This document shows positions 52,652-60,632 of a DNA stretch of 64,000 bases, in pieces. The position numbers and the translations under genes are program-made. Position 1 is the first letter of the stretch, and each line of letters starts with the position of its first letter. The notes under the pieces were generated by a model that was given only the letters and a program-made list of their open reading frames with translations, had not been told where the DNA came from and made no database searches. This DNA comes from Micromonospora sp. AMSO31t. Its GTDB lineage: Bacteria; Actinomycetota; Actinomycetes; Mycobacteriales; Micromonosporaceae. The stretch covers positions 51,948 through 115,947 of the forward strand of contig NZ_WBKT01000003.1 in assembly GCF_008868175.1 (NCBI RefSeq), read 5' to 3'.

Positions 52652-53273
52652 CTGGGCACCTCCGCGTGGCGTTGTCGACGACGGTCACGCTATCCACCTC
52701 CGCTACGGCCCGTCATCACCTGGTTGCGAGCGGACGGCTAGTGGACGGTACCGCCTGGCTCCTGTGGACGGTTCGCTGTTGACGAGCATCGAAGACCGCT
52801 GCCGAGTGGCGGGCCTGCTCACCGACCCAATGTCATCGACGCCAGGGGATTAACGGTGGACAGATTAATTGAGCCTGGCAAGTCTGCCAGGGAGTTGACC
52901 CGTCCGGCTGTGGCGGCGGCCGGATGCCCGTACGTGAGGGTGACTCCTCGTCCGCGTACCGCCATCGGGGCTGCGCGGGCGGGTGACCGGCGGGGTGCTC
53001 TCAGCCGCCGCCTCGCGATGGTGGACCCGCCGGGATTCCGGCGGGTCCACCAGGTCCTGCAGTCAATGGGCCGGGTTCGTCGAACGGTGGCGGCATGACT
53101 CTGTACGTCTCGCGGCACGCCTTTGGCAACACGACAGGCATCCCGTACCCCTCGATTCCCGTTTCGGTGCGGGCGGCTACCGGCCGGGCGACGGTCTCGC
53201 TGGCGGACCCGCCCTTACTCACGTATGTGTGGCAGTGGGTGTTCGCGCAGCGGACCGGAATGGGCGGGCAGCG
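52652..53273. other. Gap with terminator hairpin, no gene supported
   Basis: Over 600 bp. The only clear element is a perfect 14-bp stem at 53020-53051 (GGTGGACCCGCCGG / CCGGCGGGTCCACC, loop GATT). Short frames at 52856 and 53095 have no recognisable product. Confidence 0.5.
53020..53051. terminator. 14-bp perfect hairpin
   Basis: GGTGGACCCGCCGG with CCGGCGGGTCCACC, loop GATT. No gene ends directly before it on either strand, so it may belong to a lost gene. Confidence 0.65.
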
Positions 53274-53400
53274 ATGATGGCCCGGGTGGTGGTGGTGACC
53301 GGCGCTGCCAGATTCATCGGCTTACATTTGGTCGACGCGCTCCGCGGCCGTGGTGTGGAGGTGGTCGACCTCGACGCTCCATGCCCACCAACCCCGCGCC
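53274..53400 (+). pseudogene. N-terminal relic of an NAD-dependent epimerase/dehydratase
   Basis: ATG 53274 opens MMARVVVVTGAARFIGLHLV, then DALRGRGVEVVDLDAP, the Rossmann beta-alpha-beta of extended short-chain dehydrogenases (TGxxGxIG, with Arg where Gly is usual). After about 40 residues the sequence becomes unrelated. Fragment only. Confidence 0.55.
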
Positions 53401-53554
53401 GCCGGTTGGCCGCTGGTGAGACCGCCGAAGGTGCGCGCCGTCAGCGCCGCCCCTTGGGGGAAGGGGCTCACTGCGCTGCTTCCGATCGCGCAGCCGGGCC
53501 GGGTGGGCAACTTCATTCTGGGCAGAAGTGGCGCGCGAATGGAGGCCGCTGGTG

Positions 53555-53887
53555 ATGACGTCCAAGCTGCCCATCCCCAGCGCCGGACCTAAGCCGAATC
53601 GGCCGAGCTACAGGACGGAGACAGCACCCCCGCATACCCCGCTGCGGCCGATGTGGGCGTGCCGCTCGTGTGGCCGGCCATGGCCCTGCGCTGAGGCGCG
53701 TCTCCTACTGAAGGTTGAGTACGAGTCCGCTCTCCCCGCCCTCTCGATCTACCTCAGCGGTTTGATGTACGAAGCGATGCGCGACCTCTTCCATCTAAAC
53801 CCGCACGACGGGCCGAGCCCGCGCGAGATGTTCGAACGCTTCGTGGCCTGGGGGCCGTTCCGAAGGTCAATCCTGGAGGGCCGGTGA
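53555..53887 (+). CDS. Small Cys-motif protein (CxxCxxPWPC family)
   Basis: 110 residues from ATG 53555. Polar Pro-rich N terminus, then MWACRSCGRPWPCAEARLLL, a CxxC-x4-C motif that may bind metal, and helices KVEYESALPALSIYLSGLMY and MFERFVAWGPFRRSI. The same family appears at 55905-56126 (TCGGCAGEWPC). Common, uncharacterised accessory proteins of Micromonospora-type genomes. A 40-codon frame overlaps its stop in GTGA (53884-54006) but has no support. Confidence 0.65.
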   Translation: MTSKLPIPSAGPKPNRPSYRTETAPPHTPLRPMWACRSCGRPWPCAEARLLLKVEYESALPALSIYLSGLMYEAMRDLFHLNPHDGPSPREMFERFVAWGPFRRSILEGR

Positions 53888-54055
53888 CCATGCGCTGTCG
53901 CCTGCCGAGGGCGAGGGCGCCTCCGCACCGACCTTGCCGCGAGTCTCCCGCGCACCGTGATCGCTTACGCAAGACATACACGGACGCAACTCCGCTTCGA
54001 AGGTGACGCGAAGCCGCACCTTCCTCGCTGACCCGCACAGAATCAAGGAGGAATC

Positions 54056-54544
54056 TTGAGTATCACCGCAGACAGGCCGGTCACGACGACCGCCGCAGAC
54101 CCTCGCACCCTAGTCTCGGCCGAGGTGTTCGACAAGATCGCCCGCTACGTCGCTGCCAGGCAGGAGGTGACCCAGACCTACGCCGAGCGTGCGGTCGGGC
54201 AGTTCCTCGTCTTCCTGAAGGCGTACGCCGACCGGTTGAACAAGCCGGACTTCGGGATGCTCCTGCCGACCGGCGAGTCCTACCGGGTCGTGCCTACCCG
54301 GCCGGTCGACGCCGTATGGCACGCTGCCCTCCAGATCAGCGAGCCCTACACCGCCGCCTGCAAGGAGATCGGGGGCCACTACGTACACCACCGGCCGATC
54401 CTGACCGAGGCCATGCAGGACGGCACCGCCATCAGCTACACACTCGCGGCGCTGCACGACACCGGCTACCGGGTCGACATGGAATTCTGGGGTGGTGAGG
54501 CCGAGTCCTGCTGCCCGCCGAACCCGCCTCAGCCCGGCAAGTAG
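54056..54544 (+). CDS. Glycine-rich-domain (GRDP)-like protein
   Basis: 162 residues from TTG 54056 with an excellent AAGGAGGA site, which decides the start. Core motif VVPTRPVDAVWHAALQISEP, then YTAACKEIGGHYVHHRPILT is that of the GRDP-type domain (D-x2-WH ... Y-x3-C ... HH). The C terminus holds SCCPPNPPQPGK. Lies 15 bp before the phosphotransferase gene; the end of this gene is also recognisable before the damaged copy A at 29133, so the two genes travel as a cassette. Confidence 0.75.
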   Translation: MSITADRPVTTTAADPRTLVSAEVFDKIARYVAARQEVTQTYAERAVGQFLVFLKAYADRLNKPDFGMLLPTGESYRVVPTRPVDAVWHAALQISEPYTAACKEIGGHYVHHRPILTEAMQDGTAISYTLAALHDTGYRVDMEFWGGEAESCCPPNPPQPGK

Positions 54545-54559
54545 CAGAGAAGAGAACCG

Positions 54560-55342
54560 ATGCGTAGCGATTGGACCGCTCTGCCTGAGAGTGTCACGGC
54601 AGGGATCGCCGAACGGATCGGCGGAGCCTTCGCCGTAACCCCGGCTCCCAGTGGCAACCACGCGGAGATCGCCTCGACGGTCACCGGGCCCGCCGGACCG
54701 GTCTTCGTCAAGGCGGCCTTGGGAGAGTTGAACGTTCGGTCACTGCGCTACGAGCTGGCGGCAACCCGGGCCATCGACCGGCACCCGCCCGCAGTTCTGT
54801 GGCACTTCGAGTCCGATGGCTGGCTGGTGGTGGGGACCGAGCATCTTGCCGGTCCCCACCCCGACCTGTCACCCGGCAGTGAGGATCTCGATCTGCTCGC
54901 AGTCACGCTGAAGGCACTTCAGGAGACTCCCGCGCCGGGCGAGCCATGGTTCACCGCGACTGCCCGGCTCGGGTTCGCGCACCCGGCGATGCACGGCGAG
55001 ACACTCATCCACTCCGACCTCAACCCGGCCAACCTGATCGTGACCACACACGGCCTACGGATCGTCGATTGGGCGTGGGCAACCAAGGCCGCGCCATGGG
55101 TCGAACTCGCGTTGCTCGTCCAGTGGCTGATCGGCAGCGGCCACAGCGCCGAACAGGCAGAAGAATGGCTAGCGCAGTTTCCCGCATGGACGGCGACTGA
55201 CCGCGAGGTCTTGGATGACTTCGCGTCAAGGAACGCATCGAAGTGGTCGGCGAAGTCCCGGCAGAGCACCGAGGGCTGGGTGCACGACCTCGCGATGTGG
55301 ACCGGCGAGTGGGCGGCCTACCGGACCGACGGCCGTCGGTGA
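54560..55342 (+). CDS. Phosphotransferase (APH fold), intact copy B
   Basis: 260 residues. N-terminal lobe with PVFVKAALGELNVRSLRYEL (ATP-binding Lys51), GWLVVGTEHLAGPHP hinge, catalytic loop ETLIHSDLNPANLIV with Asp153 and Asn157, metal Asp in LRIVDWAWATKA, then a helical C terminus. Substrate unknown; similarity to aminoglycoside phosphotransferases is in fold and motifs only. Two broken copies are present (29133, 60240). It sits 235 bp from the attachment relic at 55577, the right end of its element. Confidence 0.88.
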   Translation: MRSDWTALPESVTAGIAERIGGAFAVTPAPSGNHAEIASTVTGPAGPVFVKAALGELNVRSLRYELAATRAIDRHPPAVLWHFESDGWLVVGTEHLAGPHPDLSPGSEDLDLLAVTLKALQETPAPGEPWFTATARLGFAHPAMHGETLIHSDLNPANLIVTTHGLRIVDWAWATKAAPWVELALLVQWLIGSGHSAEQAEEWLAQFPAWTATDREVLDDFASRNASKWSAKSRQSTEGWVHDLAMWTGEWAAYRTDGRR

Positions 55343-55484
55343 GCCAGAGCGGGCCGCCCTTTCGTCAGGCGGCTGCCGGTCCCGGTACGTCCGGCTTCAC
55401 GATCAGCCGGCGGGCGCGGCCAGGGAGGTAACCAGTACCGCCGCCGGGCGGCCGACGGCGGTGGGACACCAAAGCCGAACCGCC

Positions 55485-55576
55485 TGCTCCCAATCTGCTC
55501 CCAATTTAAGGGGCAACAGCGCGGAAGCCCGTTACCGGCCGAACCGGTGACGGGCTTCCTACCTGGGAATATTTAT
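55485..55576. repeat. Right arm of element family 1 with tRNA terminator
   Basis: GCTCCCAATCTGCTCCC (55485-55501) and AATTTAAGGGG, then the hairpin GGAAGCCCGTTACCGG / CCGGTGACGGGCTTCC (55523-55538, 55544-55559). The same order occurs before the intact tRNA at 60633-60706. The hairpin would end tRNA-Val transcription on the minus strand. Confidence 0.8.
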
Positions 55577-55620
55577 GGTGGGCGATACTGGGATCGAACC
55601 AGTGACCTCTTCGGTGTGAA
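55577..55620. repeat. tRNA-Val 3'-half attachment repeat (att copy)
   Basis: 44 bp identical to 60724-60767 and 44971-45014. Here the following DNA (CTCTCGGCGAGCGG) differs from the family 1 arm, so a different element starts at this junction. Boundary of E1 and E2. Confidence 0.92.
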
Positions 55621-55706
55621 CTCTCGGCGAGCGGGTCGGATCGGGCTCGATACGAGGTCAGACGGCCTGCTGGCGCGCTTCTCGGCTCGGTTCGGCTGGC
55701 ACGGTT

Positions 55707-55726
55707 GCTGTACTTCGCTGCTGTAC
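55707..55726. repeat. Family 2 arm repeat, left copy
   Basis: GCTGTACTTCGCTGCTGTAC, 19 of 20 bases shared with 59043-59062 near the other end of E2. Placed inside both att junctions of E2, so probably an integrase arm site. Confidence 0.6.
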
Positions 55727-55734
55727 TGCTGACA

Positions 55735-55908
55735 TCACACCAGGCGTTGAATGCGGACCTTAGGGCGCTCGTTCCTGAGGTGGCCTTGCTTGTGTTGGCG
55801 GACCTGCTCGTCCCAGACCTCCTGGTCGTAGTGCGGGTTCGGCGGGATCCACTTGTGGGAGCCATCGCTGTAGTGGAACTTCTCGTCGCCGGGCCGCAGG
55901 ATGCTCAT
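55735..55908 (-). CDS. Small protein, third gene of ATGA-coupled micro-operon
   Basis: 57 residues: MSILRPGDEKFHYSDGSHKW, then IPPNPHYDQEVWDEQVRQHK and a basic end. Charged and soluble, no family known. Its ATG overlaps the stop of the preceding Cys-motif gene (55905-55908), the fact that decides the start. Confidence 0.65.
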   Translation of the reverse strand: MSILRPGDEKFHYSDGSHKWIPPNPHYDQEVWDEQVRQHKQGHLRNERPKVRIQRLV

Positions 55909-56126
55909 TGCCGGGTCCAGCCAAGGAATCGGCGGTGCAGGTGGCCGGCGGGAACATGGGCCAAGTCGTGGGTCGCGTCGATGAGTTGGGCGGCCAGGTA
56001 GAGGGCCAGCGAGACGGGCGCGCGGTCGTACTCGGCTCGGAGCTCCCGCCGCCGGGTCTGGCAGGGCCACTCCCCCGCACAGCCGCCGCACGTCCAGGCC
56101 GGCCTGATCGGGAGGTGTGTCGTCAC
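55905..56126 (-). CDS. Small Cys-motif protein (CxxCxxEWPC), second gene of micro-operon
   Basis: 73 residues: PAWTCGGCAGEWPCQTRRRE with CxxC-x4-C, then LALYLAAQLIDATHDLAHVP and HRRFLGWTRQ. Paralogue of the gene at 53555. Linked by four-base ATGA overlaps to genes on both sides. Confidence 0.7.
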   Translation of the reverse strand: MTTHLPIRPAWTCGGCAGEWPCQTRRRELRAEYDRAPVSLALYLAAQLIDATHDLAHVPAGHLHRRFLGWTRQ

Positions 56127-56392
56127 CGCCGGCCGTCCGGGCTGGGCCAGTGGCCGCGGTTGATCGGGATTGGGTGACGGCTTCGACAGGGAAGGTCATC
56201 TCCGCAGCGGCAAATACGCCGCCACTGCTGCCATGACCAGACGGGCCGATGCCGCCTGGCGAAAGTCAGCGCCGCCGCCAAGACGTACTCGTCGTAGGAG
56301 ACGCGCCGCCGGCTGTTGTCCAGCCGCTGGTGGTAGCCGTGATCTCGCGCGGTATCTGGGCTCGGAACGGTTGCATCGTTCGGTCTGGTCAT
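56123..56392 (-). CDS. Small Cys-containing protein, first gene of micro-operon
   Basis: 89 residues from ATG 56392 with GGGGAGG site. VSYDEYVLAAALTFARRHRP, then VWSWQQWRRICRCGDDLPCR: a CRCG-x3-PC motif like a shortened version of its neighbour's. The three genes 56392-55735 form a tightly coupled operon, divergent from a GntR-type gene, a layout common in actinomycete integrative elements. Role unknown. Confidence 0.68.
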   Translation of the reverse strand: MTRPNDATVPSPDTARDHGYHQRLDNSRRRVSYDEYVLAAALTFARRHRPVWSWQQWRRICRCGDDLPCRSRHPIPINRGHWPSPDGRR

Positions 56393-56611
56393 CACGCCTC
56401 CCCGGCGATGCTTGGGGCTCCGTGGGCACCCAGTCAGCCGTGTCCGGAGACGGGGCACCCACGGCAGGACAACCCGGCCGCCAAGCTGGGTAGCCCCACG
56501 AGCAACTTAGGACGCAATGTGCGCAGGGTCAACAGCTACGACACATAGCGTTGTAAGTCGCGCCCGCGATGTGGTCTGCTTGCACCAGCCGCCAAGCTGG
56601 GAGCACCACCG

Positions 56612-56836
56612 ATGTCTGAAGCTGCATACCTACAGGTCGCCCGGGATATCCGCGAGCAGGTCAGCTCCGGTCAGTTGAAGCCGGGCGACAAGCTGCCCTC
56701 GTTCGCCGCCCTCTGCGAGCACTACAAGGTCAGCAACACCGTCATCCGCGCCGCCATGCTGCTACTCAAGGCTGAAGGGCTGATCGACGGCCGGCAGGGC
56801 AAGGGCGTCTACGTCGCCAACCCGCTTCCTCGATAA
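56612..56836 (+). CDS. GntR-type winged-helix protein (DNA-binding domain only)
   Basis: 74 residues: YLQVARDIREQVSSGQLKPG, DKLPSFAALCEHYKVSNTVI, RAAMLLLKAEGLIDGRQGKG, VYVANPLPR. Complete GntR DNA-binding domain without any effector domain. Stand-alone domains of this kind are typical regulators in integrative elements and are divergent from small cargo operons, as here; likely controls the micro-operon through the 220-bp gap. Confidence 0.85.
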   Translation: MSEAAYLQVARDIREQVSSGQLKPGDKLPSFAALCEHYKVSNTVIRAAMLLLKAEGLIDGRQGKGVYVANPLPR

Positions 56837-57268
56837 GCCGGGGACGTCTCCGAGTGTCGACCCCTCGCTTGTAAGTTCTGGGCGCGTCGTCCGGCGGGAT
56901 CCGTCCGCGTCTGCGACCTCGGGCTACTGTCCGCGCCCGACCGCCGACGGCTGGCCTCGTTTCGGATCGTTGCTGTCACCGTAGCTGTCGACAGCTGTTG
57001 CCGGACCCCACACTGTCAGGAGCGGGCGATGCCCGGTCAGCGTGGGGTGGCGCTGCTCGCCGGGTCCGCCAACGTACGGCCCGGTCCGTCGGGATGCACC
57101 GCCTTGGCTACTCGCGTGGCTGCTCGTGCCTTGCGTCAGCCGGTGGGCAGCCTCGTCGGCCGATGTTGGCCGCGGCCTTCGGCTCGTGGACCTGGTCCTC
57201 GCTGTCGACCCCGCAGCGGACACGCGTTCGGCAACACGCCTAGGCGGCCCGGAAGTAGCGTCACTCCC
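56837..57268. other. Noncoding gap before LtrA-2
   Basis: About 430 bp; an open frame exists upstream of the LtrA-2 ATG but has no similarity to the family. CGTAGCTGTCGACAGCTGTTG near 56981-57001 contains the short palindrome AGCTGTCGACAGCT. No gene supported. Confidence 0.45.
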
Positions 57269-58477
57269 ATGGCCATGGAGAGCGGGGCGGGTGAGCAGCC
57301 GGGGACGTACAGGCAGTCTCAGCGCGCCGGCTTTGTGGAACTGCTGTTCGACGTGGTTTTCGTGTTTGCGTTCACTCGGCTGTCCGACCGGATGGTCTCG
57401 GACCTCAATTGGCGAAGCGCCTACGCGACGTTCGTGCTGACGCTGGCGCTGTGGTGGGTCTGGTACCGGCTGGTGTGGGCCACCAACAGGTACGACTCGA
57501 CACGGCCAGCGATCCAGGTATTGGTCATCGGCACCACGCTCGGCAGTCTGCTGATGGCCATCGCCGTGCCCGCGGCCTACGGCGACCGTGGACTGCTCTT
57601 CGCGGGGGTCTACGTCGCGATCCAGATAGTCCGCCCGCTCTGGATCATTCTGATCGGCACCAACAAAGAGGTTCGCCTGGTCAGCGTCCGGGCCTTCTTC
57701 TGGGCCCTCATCTCAGCGGTCCCATGGATCGCTGGCGCCTTCACATCGAGCGGAGCCCGCGTGGCCTTGTGGAGCCTTGCCGTCAGCCTGGACTACATCG
57801 CGGGCGTCCTCGACTACCCCACGCCGCGACTCGGCCGGGCCGGCTTTCGAGCCCATCCGATCCAAGAACACCATCTCACCGAGCGCTACCGGCAGCTCCT
57901 CATCATCGCGTTGGGCGAGACGATCCTGATCTCCGGAATCCAGATCAGCCCATACGGTCTTGAGCGGGACCGAGCCGCGGCGCTGCTGGTGTCATTCGCC
58001 ATCACCGTTCTGCTGTGGCAGATCTACTTCTACCGGGCCGGTGAGCTGCTTGCCGTCGCCATCGCCTCGGCACAGTCGCCGGCATACGTCGGCAGACTGG
58101 CGTCGTACGCGCACCTCATCATGGTCACCGGCGTCGGCCTCAGCGCCGTCGGCGACGAACTGATCATCTCGCACCCGCTCGGCCACACCGAGCGCCCCTG
58201 GATCTTGGTCATCTTCGGCGGTCCTGCGGTATTCCTGCTTGGGCGGGCCCTGCTCGACTACGTGACCTTCAGCCACGTCTCCTGGTCCCGACCGATCGGA
58301 CTGCTAACGCTGGCCATCTTGGCACTGGTGACGCTCCCGCTCCCCCCGGTCCTGGTCGCCGTCGCGGCCGCCGCCGTACTCACCGGAGTCGCCACCTCCA
58401 ACGTGATCTCATGGCGGCTGTTCCCCCGCGCACCCAAACCAGCCGCACCCGGCCAAATAGCTTCCTATCGACCGTGA
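57269..58477 (+). CDS. LtrA-like membrane protein, copy 2
   Basis: 402 residues from ATG 57269 (MAMESGAGEQPGTYRQSQRA). Same plan as copy 1 at 30244: FVELLFDVVFVFAFTRLSDR, FATY-like second helix ALWWVWYRLVWATNRYDSTR, HLTERYRQLLIIALGETILI, SYAHLIMVTGVGLSAVGDEL, PLPPVLVAVAAAAVLTGVAT. Divergence between copies is large, so this copy probably arrived with element E2 rather than by local duplication. Confidence 0.87.
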   Translation: MAMESGAGEQPGTYRQSQRAGFVELLFDVVFVFAFTRLSDRMVSDLNWRSAYATFVLTLALWWVWYRLVWATNRYDSTRPAIQVLVIGTTLGSLLMAIAVPAAYGDRGLLFAGVYVAIQIVRPLWIILIGTNKEVRLVSVRAFFWALISAVPWIAGAFTSSGARVALWSLAVSLDYIAGVLDYPTPRLGRAGFRAHPIQEHHLTERYRQLLIIALGETILISGIQISPYGLERDRAAALLVSFAITVLLWQIYFYRAGELLAVAIASAQSPAYVGRLASYAHLIMVTGVGLSAVGDELIISHPLGHTERPWILVIFGGPAVFLLGRALLDYVTFSHVSWSRPIGLLTLAILALVTLPLPPVLVAVAAAAVLTGVATSNVISWRLFPRAPKPAAPGQIASYRP

Positions 58478-58528
58478 ACTGACGCAGTGCGAGAACGAAG
58501 GCCACCTCCGAGGCTGGTCGACGTGTAG

Positions 58529-59035
58529 TTGAAGCTCGGCCTCACCTGGGAGGACGTTGACCTCGACGCTGGAGAGCTGACCATCGGCCGCCAACTGCAA
58601 CGCGTACGCGGCCAGCTCCTGCACCGCGACACCAAGACCCAGGCGTCCGACGCCACTCTTCCCCTGCCCGACATCTGCCTAACCGCGCTCAAGCTCAGGC
58701 AGCAACAACGCGACGAGGCTGAGGCGACCGCCGGCAAGGCGTGGCACGAAACCGGCCTCGTCTTCACCACCCGCTATGGCACACCCATCGAGCCGCGCAA
58801 CTTCCAGCGGTCCTGGCAAACGAGATGCGAGAAGGCCAAGGTCAAGCCGATCACCGTCCACGACGCAAGAAGAACCTGCGCCACGCTCCTGGCAGACCTG
58901 GACGTCCATCCGCGAGTCGCCATGCAGGTGCTGAGGCACGCCCGCTTCTCCGTAACGATGGAGATCTACACCCAGGTCTCGTCCAAGGCGACGCGGGAAG
59001 CCCTCAAGCGCCTCGGCGACTCGCTCGGCCGCTGA
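58529..59035 (+). pseudogene. Tyrosine-recombinase integrase, C-terminal fragment
   Basis: 168 codons of the catalytic domain without the N-terminal 200 or so residues; a stop (TAG) directly precedes TTG 58529. Visible: LGLTWEDVDLDAGELTIGRQ, GLVFTTRYGTPIEPRNFQRS, then the His-x2-Arg box TVHDARRTCATLLADLDVHP, LRHARFSVTMEIYTQVS with the nucleophile Tyr. The first catalytic Arg is missing. It ends 77 bp from the att repeat at 59112, the usual place of a tRNA-targeting integrase. Inactive relic of element E2. Confidence 0.9.
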
Positions 59036-59042
59036 ACGAACT

Positions 59043-59062
59043 GCTGTACTTCACTGCTGTAC
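59043..59062. repeat. Family 2 arm repeat, right copy
   Basis: GCTGTACTTCACTGCTGTAC, one mismatch to 55707-55726, between the integrase end and the att repeat. Confidence 0.6.
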
Positions 59063-59071
59063 GGGCAGCAA

Positions 59072-59104
59072 AAAGGCCATCCCCAATGAATGGGAATGGC
59101 CTTT
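59072..59104. terminator. Hairpin beside att relic
   Basis: AAAGGCCAT / ATGGCCTTT with an inner CCC/GGG pairing and an AT-rich loop. Serves as tRNA or integrase terminator in both directions (A-run before, T-run after). Confidence 0.75.
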
Positions 59105-59111
59105 GACCTGC

Positions 59112-59154
59112 GTGGGCGATACTGGGATCGAACCAGTGACCTCTTCGGTGTGAA
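59112..59154. repeat. tRNA-Val 3'-half attachment repeat (att copy)
   Basis: 43 bp identical to 60725-60767, preceded by C instead of G. Boundary of E2 and E3. Confidence 0.92.
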
Positions 59155-59295
59155 GCAGGGCGCCGTTCCGACGCTGACCTGCGGAAACGAGAACGCGCAG
59201 GCCGCGGTGGGTGCAGTTGGATGCCACTCAGGGCCGTTGCACGATGTTCAACGCCGTTCAGTGCATCCGTCTGCCCCCAAACCGCTCCCCTAATC
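59155..59295. repeat. Left arm of element family 1 (E3)
   Basis: Homologous to 45015-45150 and 49439-49585: GCTGACCTGCGGAAACGAG, GCGCAGGCCGCGGTGGGTGC, AGTTGGATGCC, TTCAACGCCGTTCAGTGCA, and CCCCCAAACCGCTCCCC at 59274-59290. Confidence 0.75.
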
Positions 59296-59363
59296 TCGGC
59301 CGCCGGACCGCCGGCGGCTGATCGGCCTGCACGGTTTCCCGGGCCGCCGGGCCGGCGCCCGGG

Positions 59364-59477
59364 CAGCTTGCCCAGTAGTATCTTGTGCAGTCGGTGCGAC
59401 ACTCCGGCGTTGTTCCAGTCCCTCAGCCTGCGCCAGCGGGTCATCCCTGATAAGAAGCCCAGCTCCTGCGGTAGGAA
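59364..59477 (-). pseudogene. IS5-family transposase fragment
   Basis: Minus-strand frame reads FLPQELGFLSGMTRWRRLRD, then WNNAGVSHRLHKILLGKL, the start of the N-terminal region of IS5-type transposases (usual form SGMTCWRRLRDWQxAGVW). A TGA lies just upstream in frame and similarity ends after 38 residues. Relic. Confidence 0.75.
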
Positions 59478-59582
59478 CTCTCACGGGATCGCATGCAATC
59501 GGCGATCGACGCCCGGACGGGGCTATTGATTGTCGAGTCCCTCGCATTCTCCGTCGACGGTCTTGCACATGTCGGTGTCGGA

Positions 59583-60161
59583 TTAGGGCCTGCCTTCGCT
59601 GGCACCCCTCAACACGCCGGCCCCTTCGAGCATTTCGTCCAACATCTCTCGATCCAACCTCGAACCCTCCTCCAGCCTGGCGCACATCGATGCACAATAA
59701 TCCGCAGCTGATTGGACGCGATCGTCGGCGAATACCTGCTCCAGCCCGTCATCATCAGGGAAAGCGATGTCACCAAAAAGATCCAGCGAGACCTTCTGGA
59801 TCACCGGGAACATCGCGTGCTCGATCCAGGCACCTACCTTCTTCTCTGGCTCGATCGCGATCGCGAGCGGACTACTCAGGCAGATGATGACCGAGTGAAG
59901 AAGCTGAGGCGCATCCGGCCTGGTAGGAACAGAGGCCTGCTCCCAAACTCCCTGGAGGTTATCCCCGAGAAGCCCATCAAGGATGAAGCTAAGAGCTAGG
60001 TCGCTCGCCTCGTCGAACCAGCCACCCCATCCGGCGCCGTCAGAATCGCTCAGCCCAGCCCGAAGGGCAGTCCCAGCCAGCCAGAACACCGCAGCCCTCC
60101 GCCGGGGCGGGAGAGCATCTAAACGCCCTGCCATGGCATCAATGAAGTCGTCGTAGTCCAT
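59583..60161 (-). CDS. Hypothetical protein with foreign composition
   Basis: 192 residues: MDYDDFIDAMAGRLDALPPR, RRAAVFWLAGTALRAGLSDS, then acidic helical sequence (VSLDLFGDIAFPDDDGLEQV, DREMLDEMLEGAGVL). No family recognised; an acidic helical protein of this size could be an immunity protein of a polymorphic toxin, which is only a guess. Base composition is visibly lower in GC than the core genes (for example AAAAAGATCCAG near 59775). Sole intact gene of E3. Confidence 0.6.
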   Translation of the reverse strand: MDYDDFIDAMAGRLDALPPRRRAAVFWLAGTALRAGLSDSDGAGWGGWFDEASDLALSFILDGLLGDNLQGVWEQASVPTRPDAPQLLHSVIICLSSPLAIAIEPEKKVGAWIEHAMFPVIQKVSLDLFGDIAFPDDDGLEQVFADDRVQSAADYCASMCARLEEGSRLDREMLDEMLEGAGVLRGASEGRP

Positions 60162-60239
60162 GCTGATCCTTAGGGAGCCGTGGCCGTTGGGATACCAAAT
60201 CTAGACAACAACGGAGCGCAACGCCCGGGACAAGGAACC

Positions 60240-60485
60240 TGGGCCGACGTCCCGATGTTGCTCGTCCAGTGGTTGATCTGCAGCGGCCACAGCGCCGAAC
60301 AGGGAGAAGAGTGGCTCACGAAGTCACCCGTATGGACAGCTGCTGACCGCGTGCTCTTGGACGACTTCGCATCAAAGAACGCGTCAAAGTGGTCAGACAA
60401 GGCTCGGCAGAGCACTGAGAGCTGGGTGCACGAGCTCGCTGAGTGGACTGGCGTGTGGGCGGCCACCGGACCGACGGCCATCGCC
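60240..60485 (+). pseudogene. Phosphotransferase C-terminal remnant (copy C of the gene at 54560)
   Basis: Frame reads WADVPMLLVQWLICSGHSAE, QGEEWLTKSPVWTAADRVLL, DDFASKNASKWSDKARQSTE, SWVHELAEWTGVWAA, matching residues 180-252 of copy B. The N-terminal lobe and catalytic loop are gone. Same distance (about 240 bp) from an att repeat as copy B. Confidence 0.85.
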
Positions 60486-60632
60486 GCTGAGCTAAGCCCG
60501 GGGCCTCTCGTCACGCGGGTGCCCGTAGCGCTACGTCCGACTCCCTGATCAGTCGGCGGGGGCGGTGTGGCCTGCCACCCAGTAGTAGTCGTCGGCCCGC
60601 CTGCCGGGTCGGCCACCAGAGCCGAGCGCCCT

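Noticed and set aside
53095..53277. 60-codon frame MTLYVSRHAFGNTTGIPYPS
   Set aside because: No ribosome site, no family, and it lies in a region of gene debris.
53884..54006. 40-codon frame overlapping the stop of the small Cys-motif gene in GTGA
   Set aside because: Coupling is suggestive but the translation is Arg/Pro-rich without similarity to the third protein of the related micro-operon.
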